The notes under the pieces are model-generated. The model had not been told where the DNA came from and did no database searches. It saw only the letters and a program-made list of their open reading frames with translations. Positions 46,498-55,795 of a stretch of 64,000 bases of DNA are shown piece by piece (within the stretch, counting starts at the first letter, position 1; every line of letters starts with the position of its first letter). This DNA comes from Mizugakiibacter sp. (GTDB lineage Bacteria; Pseudomonadota; Gammaproteobacteria; Xanthomonadales; Rhodanobacteraceae): NCBI GenBank assembly GCA_003233305.1, contig QILI01000133.1, positions 1-64,000 of the forward strand, given 5' to 3'. Made by a program: the position numbers and the translations under genes.

Positions 46498-46539
46498 TTG
46501 TCTATCAGGCCACAAATAGCCATGGCACCTGATAGACAA
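46498..46539. promoter_or_regulatory. Inverted repeat upstream of the GGDEF/EAL gene (hairpin or operator)
   Basis: TTGTCTATCAGG (46498-46509) / CCTGATAGACAA (46528-46539), perfect 12-bp inverted repeat. Confidence 0.5.
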
Positions 46540-46652
46540 CCATAAGGGTGGCTGTAACAAAAGAAATAGGCTGTTAAAGTAGTTGGTGCGTTTAGCTTTG
46601 TTTGTTCGCAGCAAGTTATGGGGAATTGTCTCTTCATAAGATTGGGTTAGGG

Positions 46653-49502
46653 ATGAACATTCGCCGCCAACTCATCTGGATGATTGTCGCTGCGGCGCTG
46701 ATTGCCGTAGTTACGGTGGGTTTTGCCGCATGGCGCGAGTACGTTGTACTACGTGCAGGCACCCAAAAAACAGTTACCCGTGCCGTCCGTGCGGTAGATC
46801 TGAATTACGCTAATAACCTGCGTCGACTCCAGGTTTGGTCGGTACACCTCGCCACAATGCCCGCCGTGTACAAAGGAACACCCGGGCATTGCGCCGCTGT
46901 GCTGGCCAGTGTGGTGGAACTCGATCCGCTGGTGACCGGGGTCGCGGTGGTGGGACGATACGACCGCAAGCGGTGCAGCTCAGGTACGCTCGTACGGGTT
47001 GCGGGTGCTACGTCTTTGCCTTTACCGCGACGAGAGCACAACGCGTTCCCCCCCCGGTTGCTGAATGTTTCCCTGCCGGACGGAGGGCGCCTCCTCGTTG
47101 ATGGGCGTCCTGGGCGATCGGCATGGCAGGCCGCTCAGGATCTCTTGCCACGTGGCTCAAGCCTTATCGTGGTGGGGCCAAAGGGGCGTATTCGGGCCCG
47201 CTGGCCGAATATCCCCCTGGTGGTGGGCAAGCCGCTGCCACCATCGCTGACTGCGCTCTGGGTACAGCGGCAGACACCTGGTCCTCACTCACTTACTACC
47301 ACGGGAGTGGATGGCGTACGCCGTCTGTATGTGAACAACGCTCTACAGCTCGATACGGGATCGATCACCGACTTACTCGTAGGGGTTCCCGAGGCTCATT
47401 TACTGGCGTCGGTACGCGACATCTTGCTTGAAACCATGGCTCTTGGATTGACGATTGTGGTGGTGTTACTGGCCGTTTTTGTCCTGGTGGGACACTTTTG
47501 GGTGGGTCGCCCGGTGCGGGAACTGCTTGATTGCATAGAACGATTCAGTTCTGGCGATGAAACGGCGCGCAGTGCGCTCGGTAGCCGTCGCGACGAGTTT
47601 GGTGCACTTGCCCGAGGCTTCAACCGATTGGCAGAGCGCGTAAATCACAGCCATCAGGTGTTTAGCGAACAACTCGAACAAACCGAGCGGCTGAACCGCG
47701 CCTACCATATGCTGAGTGGTATCAATCAGGCACTCTTGCGTATGCGTGACCGGGCCAGTTTCTTACAGCTGGCCTGCCGCATTGCCGTCAAGCAGGGTGG
47801 GCTGCGTATGGCCTGGATCGGTGAGGTGGAACCCGCTACCGGACGGGTGCGAGTCGTGGGCCAAGCGGGTCCGGGTCGCGAGATGATCGAGGGTTTGAGC
47901 ATCTCGACCGATGGCACCCTCCCCGAGGGACGCGGTACCGTCGGTCCGGCTCTACGCTCAAGGCTTCCGCAGGTGGTACAGGATATTGCGACCGATCCAC
48001 GGATGGAACCCTGGCGAGAGGCGCTTCTCGATCTGGGCTGCGGGGCAACCCTGACTTTCCCTCTGATCTATGGCGAGCAGGTCTTCGGTAATTTGACCTT
48101 GTATGCGACCACCGCAAATACCTTCGATGAGACATTGCTGGACGTGTACCACGAGTTAGCCGGTGATATTGCCTTTGGAATACATTTTCTGCTGATCGAG
48201 GGCCAGCGTGACTGGTTGTTAGACCACGATGCGGCGACAAATCTGGCTAACTATCACCGGTTTTTCCAATGGTTCACCGATGTAACCACCACACTTACTG
48301 CGGGAGAGAATCTCGTGGTAGGGGTACTTCAGGTGGATCAGTTAGCTGAGTTGCGCACTCGGCATGGCCGTGAAGCCGTCGATACCCTGCGGCGGGTGGT
48401 CGGCGCTCGTCTTGCCGAACGACTGGATGTCGATGACCTGCTTGCCGTGTTGAGTGAGGATGATTTTCTCATTGCCTGGTACCTTCAACCTGAGCAGGAT
48501 ATTACCGTCTCCGCTCTGGATCTGCTCTCGGTGTCTCCCCTTGAGTTGTCGGTTGCGGGCGAGCCTGTTCGCCTGACTATGCGCCTGGGTATCGAGCCAT
48601 TGAGCCCCGAGCTTGATGTCAGAACCTTGATCCGGCACGCCACCCTTGCCGTGGGCTCGCTGAAATCAGTGGATGACCGTCGACTGGCCTTTTATTCGGC
48701 CAGGCTTGAGACACAGGAAAAATATCGTTTTGAGCTCTTGCGGGCCTTGGAGCGGGCGAATTTCGACGAGGAGTTGCGCCTGGTGTACCAACCGCATATC
48801 GATCTGACAAATGGGCGGGTACTCGGTGCAGAGGTTCTGCTGCGGTGGAGAAGCCCGATACTCGGTGAGGTGTTGCCGGGGGAGTTCATCCCGGCGGCTG
48901 AGCAGTCCGGACAAATCCGCCGTATTAGTCAATGGGTCCTGGGAACGACGTTTGCGCAGTTAAACGCCTGGCAGCTGGCACAGGTCGAGCCGGGTGTGAT
49001 CTCGATCAATTTGTCCGCCCAGGATTGTGCCGATACCAAATTAGTCGATTTGATACGCGTACAACTGGACCAATTGGGGCTGGATCCACACCGGACCGGG
49101 ATTGCTGTGGAACTCACTGAAACGGATGCAGTCACAGATTTGAAAAATACTGCGGGTGTATTGAAAGCACTCAAAGCACTTGGATTTTTACTTTATCTCG
49201 ATGACTTTGGTACCGGGTTTGCTACCATGAGCCATCTGGTGGACCTACCGCTGGATGCCATCAAGATCGACCTCAGCTTTGTCCAGACAATGTTAGAGAA
49301 GTCCGCAGCGCACAGCGTGACCGAAGCCTCGATCGCCCTCGGACACGGGCTTGGACTTCAGTTGATCGCAGAAGGAGTGGAAACCGAGGCCCAGCTTGAG
49401 GCCTTGAGGACACTCGGTTGTGATGCGGCTCAGGGCTATTTCATCAGTAAACCGCTGGAGGTAGCAGCGTTCGAGGCGTGGCTATTAAACCAACGTCACT
49501 AG
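46653..49502 (+). CDS. Membrane c-di-GMP phosphodiesterase: periplasmic sensor, HAMP, GAF, degenerate GGDEF, EAL
   Basis: Two TM segments; SEDDF in place of GGDEF; EAL-domain motifs GAEVLLRWRSP, SINLSAQD, AVELTETDA, YLDDFGTGFATM, IKIDLSFV, AEGVETEAQ all present. Confidence 0.9.
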   Translation: MNIRRQLIWMIVAAALIAVVTVGFAAWREYVVLRAGTQKTVTRAVRAVDLNYANNLRRLQVWSVHLATMPAVYKGTPGHCAAVLASVVELDPLVTGVAVVGRYDRKRCSSGTLVRVAGATSLPLPRREHNAFPPRLLNVSLPDGGRLLVDGRPGRSAWQAAQDLLPRGSSLIVVGPKGRIRARWPNIPLVVGKPLPPSLTALWVQRQTPGPHSLTTTGVDGVRRLYVNNALQLDTGSITDLLVGVPEAHLLASVRDILLETMALGLTIVVVLLAVFVLVGHFWVGRPVRELLDCIERFSSGDETARSALGSRRDEFGALARGFNRLAERVNHSHQVFSEQLEQTERLNRAYHMLSGINQALLRMRDRASFLQLACRIAVKQGGLRMAWIGEVEPATGRVRVVGQAGPGREMIEGLSISTDGTLPEGRGTVGPALRSRLPQVVQDIATDPRMEPWREALLDLGCGATLTFPLIYGEQVFGNLTLYATTANTFDETLLDVYHELAGDIAFGIHFLLIEGQRDWLLDHDAATNLANYHRFFQWFTDVTTTLTAGENLVVGVLQVDQLAELRTRHGREAVDTLRRVVGARLAERLDVDDLLAVLSEDDFLIAWYLQPEQDITVSALDLLSVSPLELSVAGEPVRLTMRLGIEPLSPELDVRTLIRHATLAVGSLKSVDDRRLAFYSARLETQEKYRFELLRALERANFDEELRLVYQPHIDLTNGRVLGAEVLLRWRSPILGEVLPGEFIPAAEQSGQIRRISQWVLGTTFAQLNAWQLAQVEPGVISINLSAQDCADTKLVDLIRVQLDQLGLDPHRTGIAVELTETDAVTDLKNTAGVLKALKALGFLLYLDDFGTGFATMSHLVDLPLDAIKIDLSFVQTMLEKSAAHSVTEASIALGHGLGLQLIAEGVETEAQLEALRTLGCDAAQGYFISKPLEVAAFEAWLLNQRH

Positions 49503-49515
49503 ACAAATAATAAGG

Positions 49516-50425
49516 CGGGGTCAGTTCTCGTATTGTAACATTCGCCCTCGGATAATCCGGCCCACTGTCGCCAGGTGCAGGCCATAATATTCAGCAATTT
49601 CGCGGTAACTGTATGCACCAGTAGCATAAACGGCATAAATCGCATCATTGCGTCCATCGCATTTGGCGGCAATCTCTGCAATTCCGAGGGCAGGTGCTCT
49701 GCGTTGTGCGTGCGGTATGCTTAACTCGTCGCCTTCTATACCCAACTCGTGTTGTACTCGTTTAACAAATTTCTCATCACCAAGGTAGATTTGTTGCTGC
49801 AACGCGTTCCAGATAGTTGTGCTTTTGATTCCTTGGTTCACAAACTCGCTGTAATGCTGCTGGGCGGCACTGCGACCTTCGGCGAACAGTGCCAGAATTC
49901 CGTCTGTCGCTAGCCAGGCCGGGGCAGGTGTTTTCCCAGTCATGGCGCAATAGCTGCTCCACGGCCAATCTTCCGGCTGCCTGACCAGGTCGGTACGAAC
50001 GGGGTTCAATACAACATAGCGGCTTAGCTCTAGCAAGTAGGGTTCTTTGTCGACAAGGATCCCTTTGAAACGGCCTTGGAACAGGTGGCCAGTTCGCGTG
50101 TGCCGCCGGTTGGTTGCCTGAGTATAGACACCATTGAGGTGTCGCATGCCTTTAGAGAGATTTCCATCCGGCGTTTCCACCAGCAGGTGGTAATGGTTGG
50201 TCATCAAACAATAGGCGTGGCATAGCCAATTGAATCGCTCAACGACCTCCGCCAGTATATGCAGAAATATCAATCGATCTTTGTCATCTGCGAAAATCGC
50301 TTCGCACCGATCACCTCGTGAGGTTACGTGATAAAGGGCGCCAGAAAATTCAATACGAAGAGGTCTTGCCATGGGTCTTAGGCTACATCGACTGTAAGGA
50401 TGTTACAATACGAGAACTGACCCCG
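49516..50425. mobile_element. RAYT-type element bounded by perfect 26-bp inverted repeats
   Basis: CGGGGTCAGTTCTCGTATTGTAACAT (49516-49541) and its exact reverse complement ATGTTACAATACGAGAACTGACCCCG (50400-50425) flank the transposase ORF; left repeat overlaps the transposase C-terminal codons and stop. Confidence 0.85.
49521..50372 (-). CDS. REP-associated tyrosine transposase (Y1_Tnp/RAYT family) with C-terminal HTH-like region
   Basis: MARPLRIEFSGALYHVTSRGDRCEAIFADDKDR, CLMTNHYHLLVETPDGNLSKGMRHLNGVYTQATNRRHTRTGHLFQGRFKGILVDKEPYLLELSRYVVLNPVRTDLV. Confidence 0.93.
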   Translation of the reverse strand: MARPLRIEFSGALYHVTSRGDRCEAIFADDKDRLIFLHILAEVVERFNWLCHAYCLMTNHYHLLVETPDGNLSKGMRHLNGVYTQATNRRHTRTGHLFQGRFKGILVDKEPYLLELSRYVVLNPVRTDLVRQPEDWPWSSYCAMTGKTPAPAWLATDGILALFAEGRSAAQQHYSEFVNQGIKSTTIWNALQQQIYLGDEKFVKRVQHELGIEGDELSIPHAQRRAPALGIAEIAAKCDGRNDAIYAVYATGAYSYREIAEYYGLHLATVGRIIRGRMLQYEN

Positions 50426-50436
50426 TTCCCTCTACG

Positions 50437-51213
50437 ATGAATCGATTTGCCGAGCCCTTTGCCGTAGTTATCCCCGCACGCTATGCCTCCAGCCGCTTGC
50501 CGGGTAAGCCTTTGCGTATGCTGGCCGGGGAGCCACTCATACTGCACGTGGTGCGTCGCGCTCAGATTTCTGGTGCTGACAAGGTGGTGGTGGCCACCGA
50601 TGATGTCCGTATCGAGAAGCTGTTGCAGGCTCATTCTGTAGAAGTGCTGCGGACCCGCTCAGATCATGCCTCGGGCAGTGATCGTCTAGCTGAGTGCGTT
50701 GCCAGGCTGGGTTGGAGGGATGAGCGTATTGTCGTCAATCTGCAGGGTGACGAGCCTTTTGCACCGCCTTCCGGTATTACCCGGGTAGCTGAAATTCTGG
50801 CCCAATCTGATGCACTCATGGCTACTCTGGCTACCCCGATTGAAGACATTGGGCAACTGCATGACCGGAATGTGGTCAAACTGGTACAGGATCGGCATGG
50901 CTGTGCCTTGTATTTCAGCCGGGCTCCCATTCCCTGGTCTCGTGATGCCTTTGCCGACGTCCCGACGCAGTTGCCGGATCACACCCTTTTTCTGCGGCAT
51001 ATCGGCATCTATGCCTATCGCGTGGGTTTCCTTAAGAAATTTAGTCAATTACCAAGAACGCCTCTGGAGCAGGCTGAATCCCTTGAACAACTTCGGGCGC
51101 TGGAGCATGGCTATTCGATAGTTGTGGATCTTGCCCCGGAGGCTTTTCCTGCTGGTATCGATACGATTGAGGATTTACAGCGGGCTGAAGTGTTGCTGAG
51201 TAGTATGGGATGA
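50437..51213 (+). CDS. kdsB: 3-deoxy-manno-octulosonate cytidylyltransferase
   Basis: AVVIPARYASSRLPGKPLRMLAGEPLILHVVRRA, VVATDDVRIEKL, RTRSDHASGSDRLAECV, NLQGDEPF. Confidence 0.97.
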   Translation: MNRFAEPFAVVIPARYASSRLPGKPLRMLAGEPLILHVVRRAQISGADKVVVATDDVRIEKLLQAHSVEVLRTRSDHASGSDRLAECVARLGWRDERIVVNLQGDEPFAPPSGITRVAEILAQSDALMATLATPIEDIGQLHDRNVVKLVQDRHGCALYFSRAPIPWSRDAFADVPTQLPDHTLFLRHIGIYAYRVGFLKKFSQLPRTPLEQAESLEQLRALEHGYSIVVDLAPEAFPAGIDTIEDLQRAEVLLSSMG

Positions 51214-51290
51214 TGTCCATGAGCAGGATGAATCCATCCTCGGCAGTTTAGTTTGCAGCTGCCATGTGTGCCTAGACCGGAGGAACCGTC

Positions 51291-52721
51291 ATGCAGGAGG
51301 GAACCCGAGCATTTTCTGAAGCCCTGGACTGGGTTAATACTGATGACTCGGTGCGACTTGAATCGTTTCGGGGCAAAGTGGTGCTGTTGTGGTTCTGGAC
51401 TTACGACAACATCCATTGCTTGAACATGCTGCCAACTTTGCAGAAGATTGCCTCCAGTCGTGCCGATGGGGTCGCTTTGCTGGGCTTGCATGTACCGAAA
51501 TATGCTCGCCAGAGGCATGCCTCTGCCGTGGCCTGTGCTGTACGCCGACTTGATATCCGCTTCCCGGTGGCCAGTGATCCAGGTTGGCAGACATGGCAGG
51601 ATTACGGCATATCTGCATGGCCTAGTTTGGTGGTTCTCGATTGCACCGGTCATCGGGTCCGTACGCTGAGTGGAGAGCGCATCATTGATGGCCTGGAACA
51701 ACTCGTCGATGGGTTGCTTGAGGAAGCTGTGGCCCGGGATCAGCGCAACTATTTATCGCTTCCGTCCATCCGCTTTAGCCGGATTCCTGACACCCAGCTG
51801 CGATTTCCGACTGCCGTCGCCTTGACTGCGAAGTATGTTTACATTTGCGATAGCGCTCACCATCGGGTGATTGAATGTGATCGGCAAGGTCGAGTGCTTC
51901 GCCAGTTTGGTGCGGGCACCAGTGGTTACTGGGATGGGTGCTTGAATGATGCAGGTTTTTCCTCTCCTCAGTCGTTGGCACTTTCGCGCAACGCTTTGTA
52001 TGTAGCCGATACCGGCAATCATGCCGTACGTTGCATTCATTTACAGAATGGACAGGTCGACACCGTGCTCGGCAATGGGCAGGTAGGATACGATGCCCCT
52101 GCAACGCCGGGTACAGGCTTGTCGGTAAGTGCTCCGGTTGGCCTGTTTCTCGATGGTACGCGACTCTATGTGGCCCTGGCCGGGCAGCACCAGATATGGC
52201 GCATTGATCTGGCCAATGCCCGGGTTGAGACGTTGGCAGGTAGCGGTCGCAATGAATTTTCTGATGGCAAGGGTGCCGTGGCGGGCCTGGTTCAGCCTGC
52301 TGCGCTGGCCGCTCTTCCCGGACGTCTGTTACTCGCCGATGCTGGGGGGAATGCCATACGTACAGTGCGCATGCAAGATGGTAGAGTCGAAACCCTGATT
52401 GGGGAGGGTCCTTTTATCGATCCTGATACAGATCCAGCAAGCCGGGGGTGTCAGCTAATGCATCCGCTTGGCCTGGTGGTTGATCGCAACGGTAGGATTT
52501 ATATTTCCGACACACTGGGCTGGCGTTTATGTGTGCTGAATCTACCCAAGGGGGGCCAGCTGGTCAGTGGCAAGCCAGTGAATGTAGAACGCCAACTTCG
52601 CGAGCCGACCGGTCTGGCTTTGGAAGGGCGCCAGCTCTGGGTCTGTGAACGCAATGCTCATGCCGTGATCAAGGTGAACCTGGACAGTGGTGGCATCGAG
52701 TCTTTTCCTGTTGTCGAATGA
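51291..52721 (+). CDS. Thioredoxin-like domain plus NHL-repeat beta-propeller protein (NHLRC2-like)
   Basis: N-terminal thioredoxin-like fold (LESFRGKVVLLWFWTYDNIHCLNMLPTLQ) then repeated NHL motifs (FPTAVALTAKYVYICDSAHHRVIECD, SPQSLALSRNALYVADTGNHAVRCIH, HPLGLVVDRNGRIYISDTLGWRLCVLN). Confidence 0.85.
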   Translation: MQEGTRAFSEALDWVNTDDSVRLESFRGKVVLLWFWTYDNIHCLNMLPTLQKIASSRADGVALLGLHVPKYARQRHASAVACAVRRLDIRFPVASDPGWQTWQDYGISAWPSLVVLDCTGHRVRTLSGERIIDGLEQLVDGLLEEAVARDQRNYLSLPSIRFSRIPDTQLRFPTAVALTAKYVYICDSAHHRVIECDRQGRVLRQFGAGTSGYWDGCLNDAGFSSPQSLALSRNALYVADTGNHAVRCIHLQNGQVDTVLGNGQVGYDAPATPGTGLSVSAPVGLFLDGTRLYVALAGQHQIWRIDLANARVETLAGSGRNEFSDGKGAVAGLVQPAALAALPGRLLLADAGGNAIRTVRMQDGRVETLIGEGPFIDPDTDPASRGCQLMHPLGLVVDRNGRIYISDTLGWRLCVLNLPKGGQLVSGKPVNVERQLREPTGLALEGRQLWVCERNAHAVIKVNLDSGGIESFPVVE

Positions 52722-52730
52722 TGGATACCT

Positions 52731-52830
52731 CGAAAAACTTACCGGGTTATCCGATTATTGTGTTGTGTCCTCGCATACTTCTAACCTATCTACCGACATG
52801 TTTCGGAGATTTGCTCTGGGGTGTCTTGAT
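52731..52830. repeat. Dispersed intergenic repeat, copy C (degenerate)
   Basis: AAAAACTTACCGGGTTATCCGATTATTGTGTTGTGTCCTCGCATACTTCTAACCTATCTACCGACATGTTTCGGAGATTTGCTCTGGGG aligned by eye to copy A. Confidence 0.6.
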
Positions 52831-52844
52831 GTATCGGTATCTGC

Positions 52845-54668
52845 ATGAACATCCCAGTTGGCTTTGACGGCAAGGCCTATGCCGGGGCTCTGACCACCGC
52901 ACCGGGTGTGTATCGTATGTACGATATCGGGGATGGTCTGCTGTATGTCGGTAAAGCAGGCAATCTAAAAAAGCGCGTATCGAGTTACTTCCTGCGTCCT
53001 CCTGTACAACCGCGGATCGCGACGTTGGTGGCACAGATACGGCGCATGGAAATTACCGTTACCCGTACTGAAAGCGAAGCGCTGTTGCTTGAAGCACAAC
53101 TAATCAAGCAGCTCAAACCCCGGTACAACATCCTACTTCGGGATGATAAAAGTTATCCGTATCTGTATCTCTCCACGCAGGACACCTTTCCACGCATGGC
53201 TTTTCACCGTGGGGCACGTTCCCGGCAGGGCCGTTTCTTTGGACCGTATCCCAGCACCCATGCCGTACGCGAGAGCCTTAATTGGTTACAGAAACTTTTC
53301 AAGTTACGGTCGTGTGAGGATAGTGTGTTTCGCAATCGCCGTCGGCCCTGTCTGCAATACCAGATTGGTCGCTGCTCGGCGCCATGTGTGGGCTATATCA
53401 GTGCCCAGGACTATCGACGCCATGTAGGGTATGTCGAAATGTTTCTAGAAGGTCGTAGCGATGCGATCGTGAATGATCTCGGCACCGCCATGGAGCGTGC
53501 CAGTCAACATCTGGAATTCGAATCTGCGGCCATCCTGCGCGATCAGATCCAGGCGCTGCGCAGTTTGCAAAGTCGCAACTATGTAAACGGGGCGAGCGTG
53601 GACATGGATGTTATCGCGGCCCGGATCGAAGGCGATGTGGCTTGCGTGAGTGTGTTGTTTTTCCGCAACGGACTGGCTCTTGGGTCACGCGATTTCTTTC
53701 CGAGAATCGGCTCTTCGGAGCGCATTGGAACCCTGTTGGCACAATTTATTGCACAGTATTACACCGAGCGTATTCCTCCTACCGAACTGATTCTTAACCA
53801 TCCTCCAGACGACGCAGTCATTCTTGCCGAAGCATTGAGCACTCGAGCACCCACAAGGGTCGAATTGAAATCCAGAGTACGCGGTGAACGCTCCCGGTTT
53901 CTGGAACTGGCTGATCGCAATGTGGAAGCGGCGTTGGTAACGCGACTGGCCAGTAGACAGACTCGCGAAAGTCGATTTATCGATCTCACCCGCTTACTGG
54001 ATCTGCACACCTCACCCGAACGTATCGAATGTTTCGATATCAGCCATACTCAGGGCGAAGCGACCGTAGCCTCATGTGTGGTGTATGGGAAGGATGGTCC
54101 GGAAACCAGTAATTACCGCCGTTTCAATATCCGCGGCATTGTCCCGGGTGATGACTACGCGGCTATGGAGCAGGCGTTGCACAGACGTTTTCGGCACGCC
54201 GCTGAAGGAGGACAATGGCATATCCCTGATCTGCTGTTGATTGATGGAGGCCGGGGCCAGGTCGCTCGGGCCCGCAAGGTTCTTGCTGAGTGGGGGTTAG
54301 AGAGAATTCCCATGCTAGGTGTGGCTAAAGGTCCAGGGAGGCGTTCCGGTGAAGAGCAGCTGGTGTTGGATGATGGCTGCCGGGTATTGCATCCGGGGCC
54401 GTTATCACCAGCCTTGCAATTGATTGATGCAGTCCGTGATGAAGCCCACCGCTTTGCTATCGGAGGGCATCGACGTAAGCGTCAATCGGTGCGTAACAAG
54501 AGTCCGTTGGAGACCATCCCCGGTATCGGGCCCAAACGGCGCCAGCAGTTGCTGCGTGCTTTTGGCGGCATGGTTGGGCTGGAGGCTGCCGGGGTTGAGG
54601 AAATTGCCCGGGTATACGGTATTCATCTGGAGTTGGCCAAACGTATCTATACGACGTTGCATGGCTGA
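52845..54668 (+). CDS. uvrC: Excinuclease ABC subunit C
   Basis: TAPGVYRMYDIGDGLLYVGKAGNLKKRVSSYF, ECFDISHTQGEATVASCVVY, LLIDGGRGQVARA, PGIGPKRRQQLLRAFGG. Confidence 0.97.
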   Translation: MNIPVGFDGKAYAGALTTAPGVYRMYDIGDGLLYVGKAGNLKKRVSSYFLRPPVQPRIATLVAQIRRMEITVTRTESEALLLEAQLIKQLKPRYNILLRDDKSYPYLYLSTQDTFPRMAFHRGARSRQGRFFGPYPSTHAVRESLNWLQKLFKLRSCEDSVFRNRRRPCLQYQIGRCSAPCVGYISAQDYRRHVGYVEMFLEGRSDAIVNDLGTAMERASQHLEFESAAILRDQIQALRSLQSRNYVNGASVDMDVIAARIEGDVACVSVLFFRNGLALGSRDFFPRIGSSERIGTLLAQFIAQYYTERIPPTELILNHPPDDAVILAEALSTRAPTRVELKSRVRGERSRFLELADRNVEAALVTRLASRQTRESRFIDLTRLLDLHTSPERIECFDISHTQGEATVASCVVYGKDGPETSNYRRFNIRGIVPGDDYAAMEQALHRRFRHAAEGGQWHIPDLLLIDGGRGQVARARKVLAEWGLERIPMLGVAKGPGRRSGEEQLVLDDGCRVLHPGPLSPALQLIDAVRDEAHRFAIGGHRRKRQSVRNKSPLETIPGIGPKRRQQLLRAFGGMVGLEAAGVEEIARVYGIHLELAKRIYTTLHG

Positions 54669-54720
54669 CGATCCTGGAACATCGTGTCACACTGCGCTCT
54701 GTAGCTCTGCTCGGATCCCT

Positions 54721-55311
54721 ATGCGTATCAACCTGCCAACCTGGCTGACTCTGTTCCGCATCTTTCTACTGCCGGTCATGGTAGTGCTGTTTTATTTGCC
54801 GTTTCGATGGGCCAGTTTGGGAGCCGCTGCGATTTTTATACTGGCTGGACTAACTGACTGGCTGGATGGCTGGTTGGCGCGCCGTTTGGGCCAGGTATCT
54901 CCATTCGGAGCCTTCCTCGATCCCGTTGCCGATAAGTTGATGGTCGCTGTAACCTTGTTCTTGCTGGTTTCCGATCATCCAACGGCACTACTTGCCGTGA
55001 CCGCTGCAGTCATAGTTGGTCGTGAAATCGTTATCTCGGCATTGCGTGAATGGATGGCCGGCCAGGGTGAAGGTTCTCGTATAGGTGTACAACTGCTGGG
55101 CAAGATCAAGACCGTCGCACAGATCCTGGCCATTCTGGTTCTACTGTTAGAGCACGACGCGGAGACTTTGCTTTACTATCACATAGGTGAGGCCCTGCTG
55201 GTGCTGGCCGCGGTGCTTACACTCTGGTCTGGACTGGTCTATCTGCGGGTCGCATGGCCCACGTTACATAACGGATTTCACAAGGATGGCCCGGGTTCTT
55301 CAAAAGGCTGA
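54721..55311 (+). CDS. pgsA: CDP-diacylglycerol-glycerol-3-phosphate 3-phosphatidyltransferase
   Basis: MRINLPTWLTLFRIFLLPVMVVLFYL, LTDWLDGWLARRLGQVSPFGAFLDPVADKLMVA. Confidence 0.96.
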   Translation: MRINLPTWLTLFRIFLLPVMVVLFYLPFRWASLGAAAIFILAGLTDWLDGWLARRLGQVSPFGAFLDPVADKLMVAVTLFLLVSDHPTALLAVTAAVIVGREIVISALREWMAGQGEGSRIGVQLLGKIKTVAQILAILVLLLEHDAETLLYYHIGEALLVLAAVLTLWSGLVYLRVAWPTLHNGFHKDGPGSSKG

Positions 55312-55400
55312 CAGTAGAGAGCAATCACATGCGTATTCATCCCCGGGATGCCATCAGGGCTTGACTCAGTGTGGCAAGAACGTAGAATGCGCAGCTTCAT

Positions 55401-55476
55401 GCGGGAATAGCTCAGTTGGTAGAGCGCAACCTTGCCAAGGTTGAGGTCGCGAGTTCGAGCCTCGTTTCCCGCTCCA
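55401..55476 (+). tRNA. tRNA-Gly (GCC)
   Basis: gcgggaatagctcagttggtagagcgcaaccttgccaaggttgaggtcgcgagttcgagcctcgtttcccgctcca; acceptor GCGGGAA/TTCCCGC, CCA encoded. Confidence 0.95.
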
Positions 55477-55586
55477 GTTTTCCGACCGGACCTCGGGCTC
55501 TTGGGGTCTTGTTTATTAAGGTAGCAAAGGTAAGCTGGGCAAGGCATCTGTGCCGTCCTTTGCAATACAGATGCCGTGATGACCGG

Positions 55587-55660
55587 GGCCAGGTGGCAGA
55601 GTGGTTATGCAGCGGCCTGCAAAGCCGTGTACGCCGGTTCGATCCCGACCCTGGCCTCCA
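55587..55660 (+). tRNA. tRNA-Cys (GCA)
   Basis: ggccaggtggcagagtggttatgcagcggcctgcaaagccgtgtacgccggttcgatcccgaccctggcctcca; anticodon GCA, CCA encoded. Confidence 0.95.
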
Positions 55661-55712
55661 CAATGGACGGCGTGACCGAGTTTTCGGGACACGCCGTTTG
55701 CGTATGTGCGAT

Positions 55713-55795
55713 GCCCGGGTGGCGAAATTGGTAGACGCAGCGGACTTAAAATCCGCAGGCTTTAAGCCGTGCCGGTTCGAGTCCGGCCTCGGGCA
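55713..55795 (+). tRNA. tRNA-Leu (TAA)
   Basis: gcccgggtggcgaaattggtagacgcagcggacttaaaatccgcaggctttaagccgtgccggttcgagtccggcctcgggca; long variable arm, anticodon TAA, no encoded CCA. Confidence 0.94.

Noticed and set aside
46385-46500. Possible c-di-GMP (GEMM-type) riboswitch upstream of the GGDEF/EAL gene
   Set aside because: GGACGC/AAAGCC-like strings appear only on the opposite strand and in the wrong arrangement; no GEMM-like fold could be drawn.
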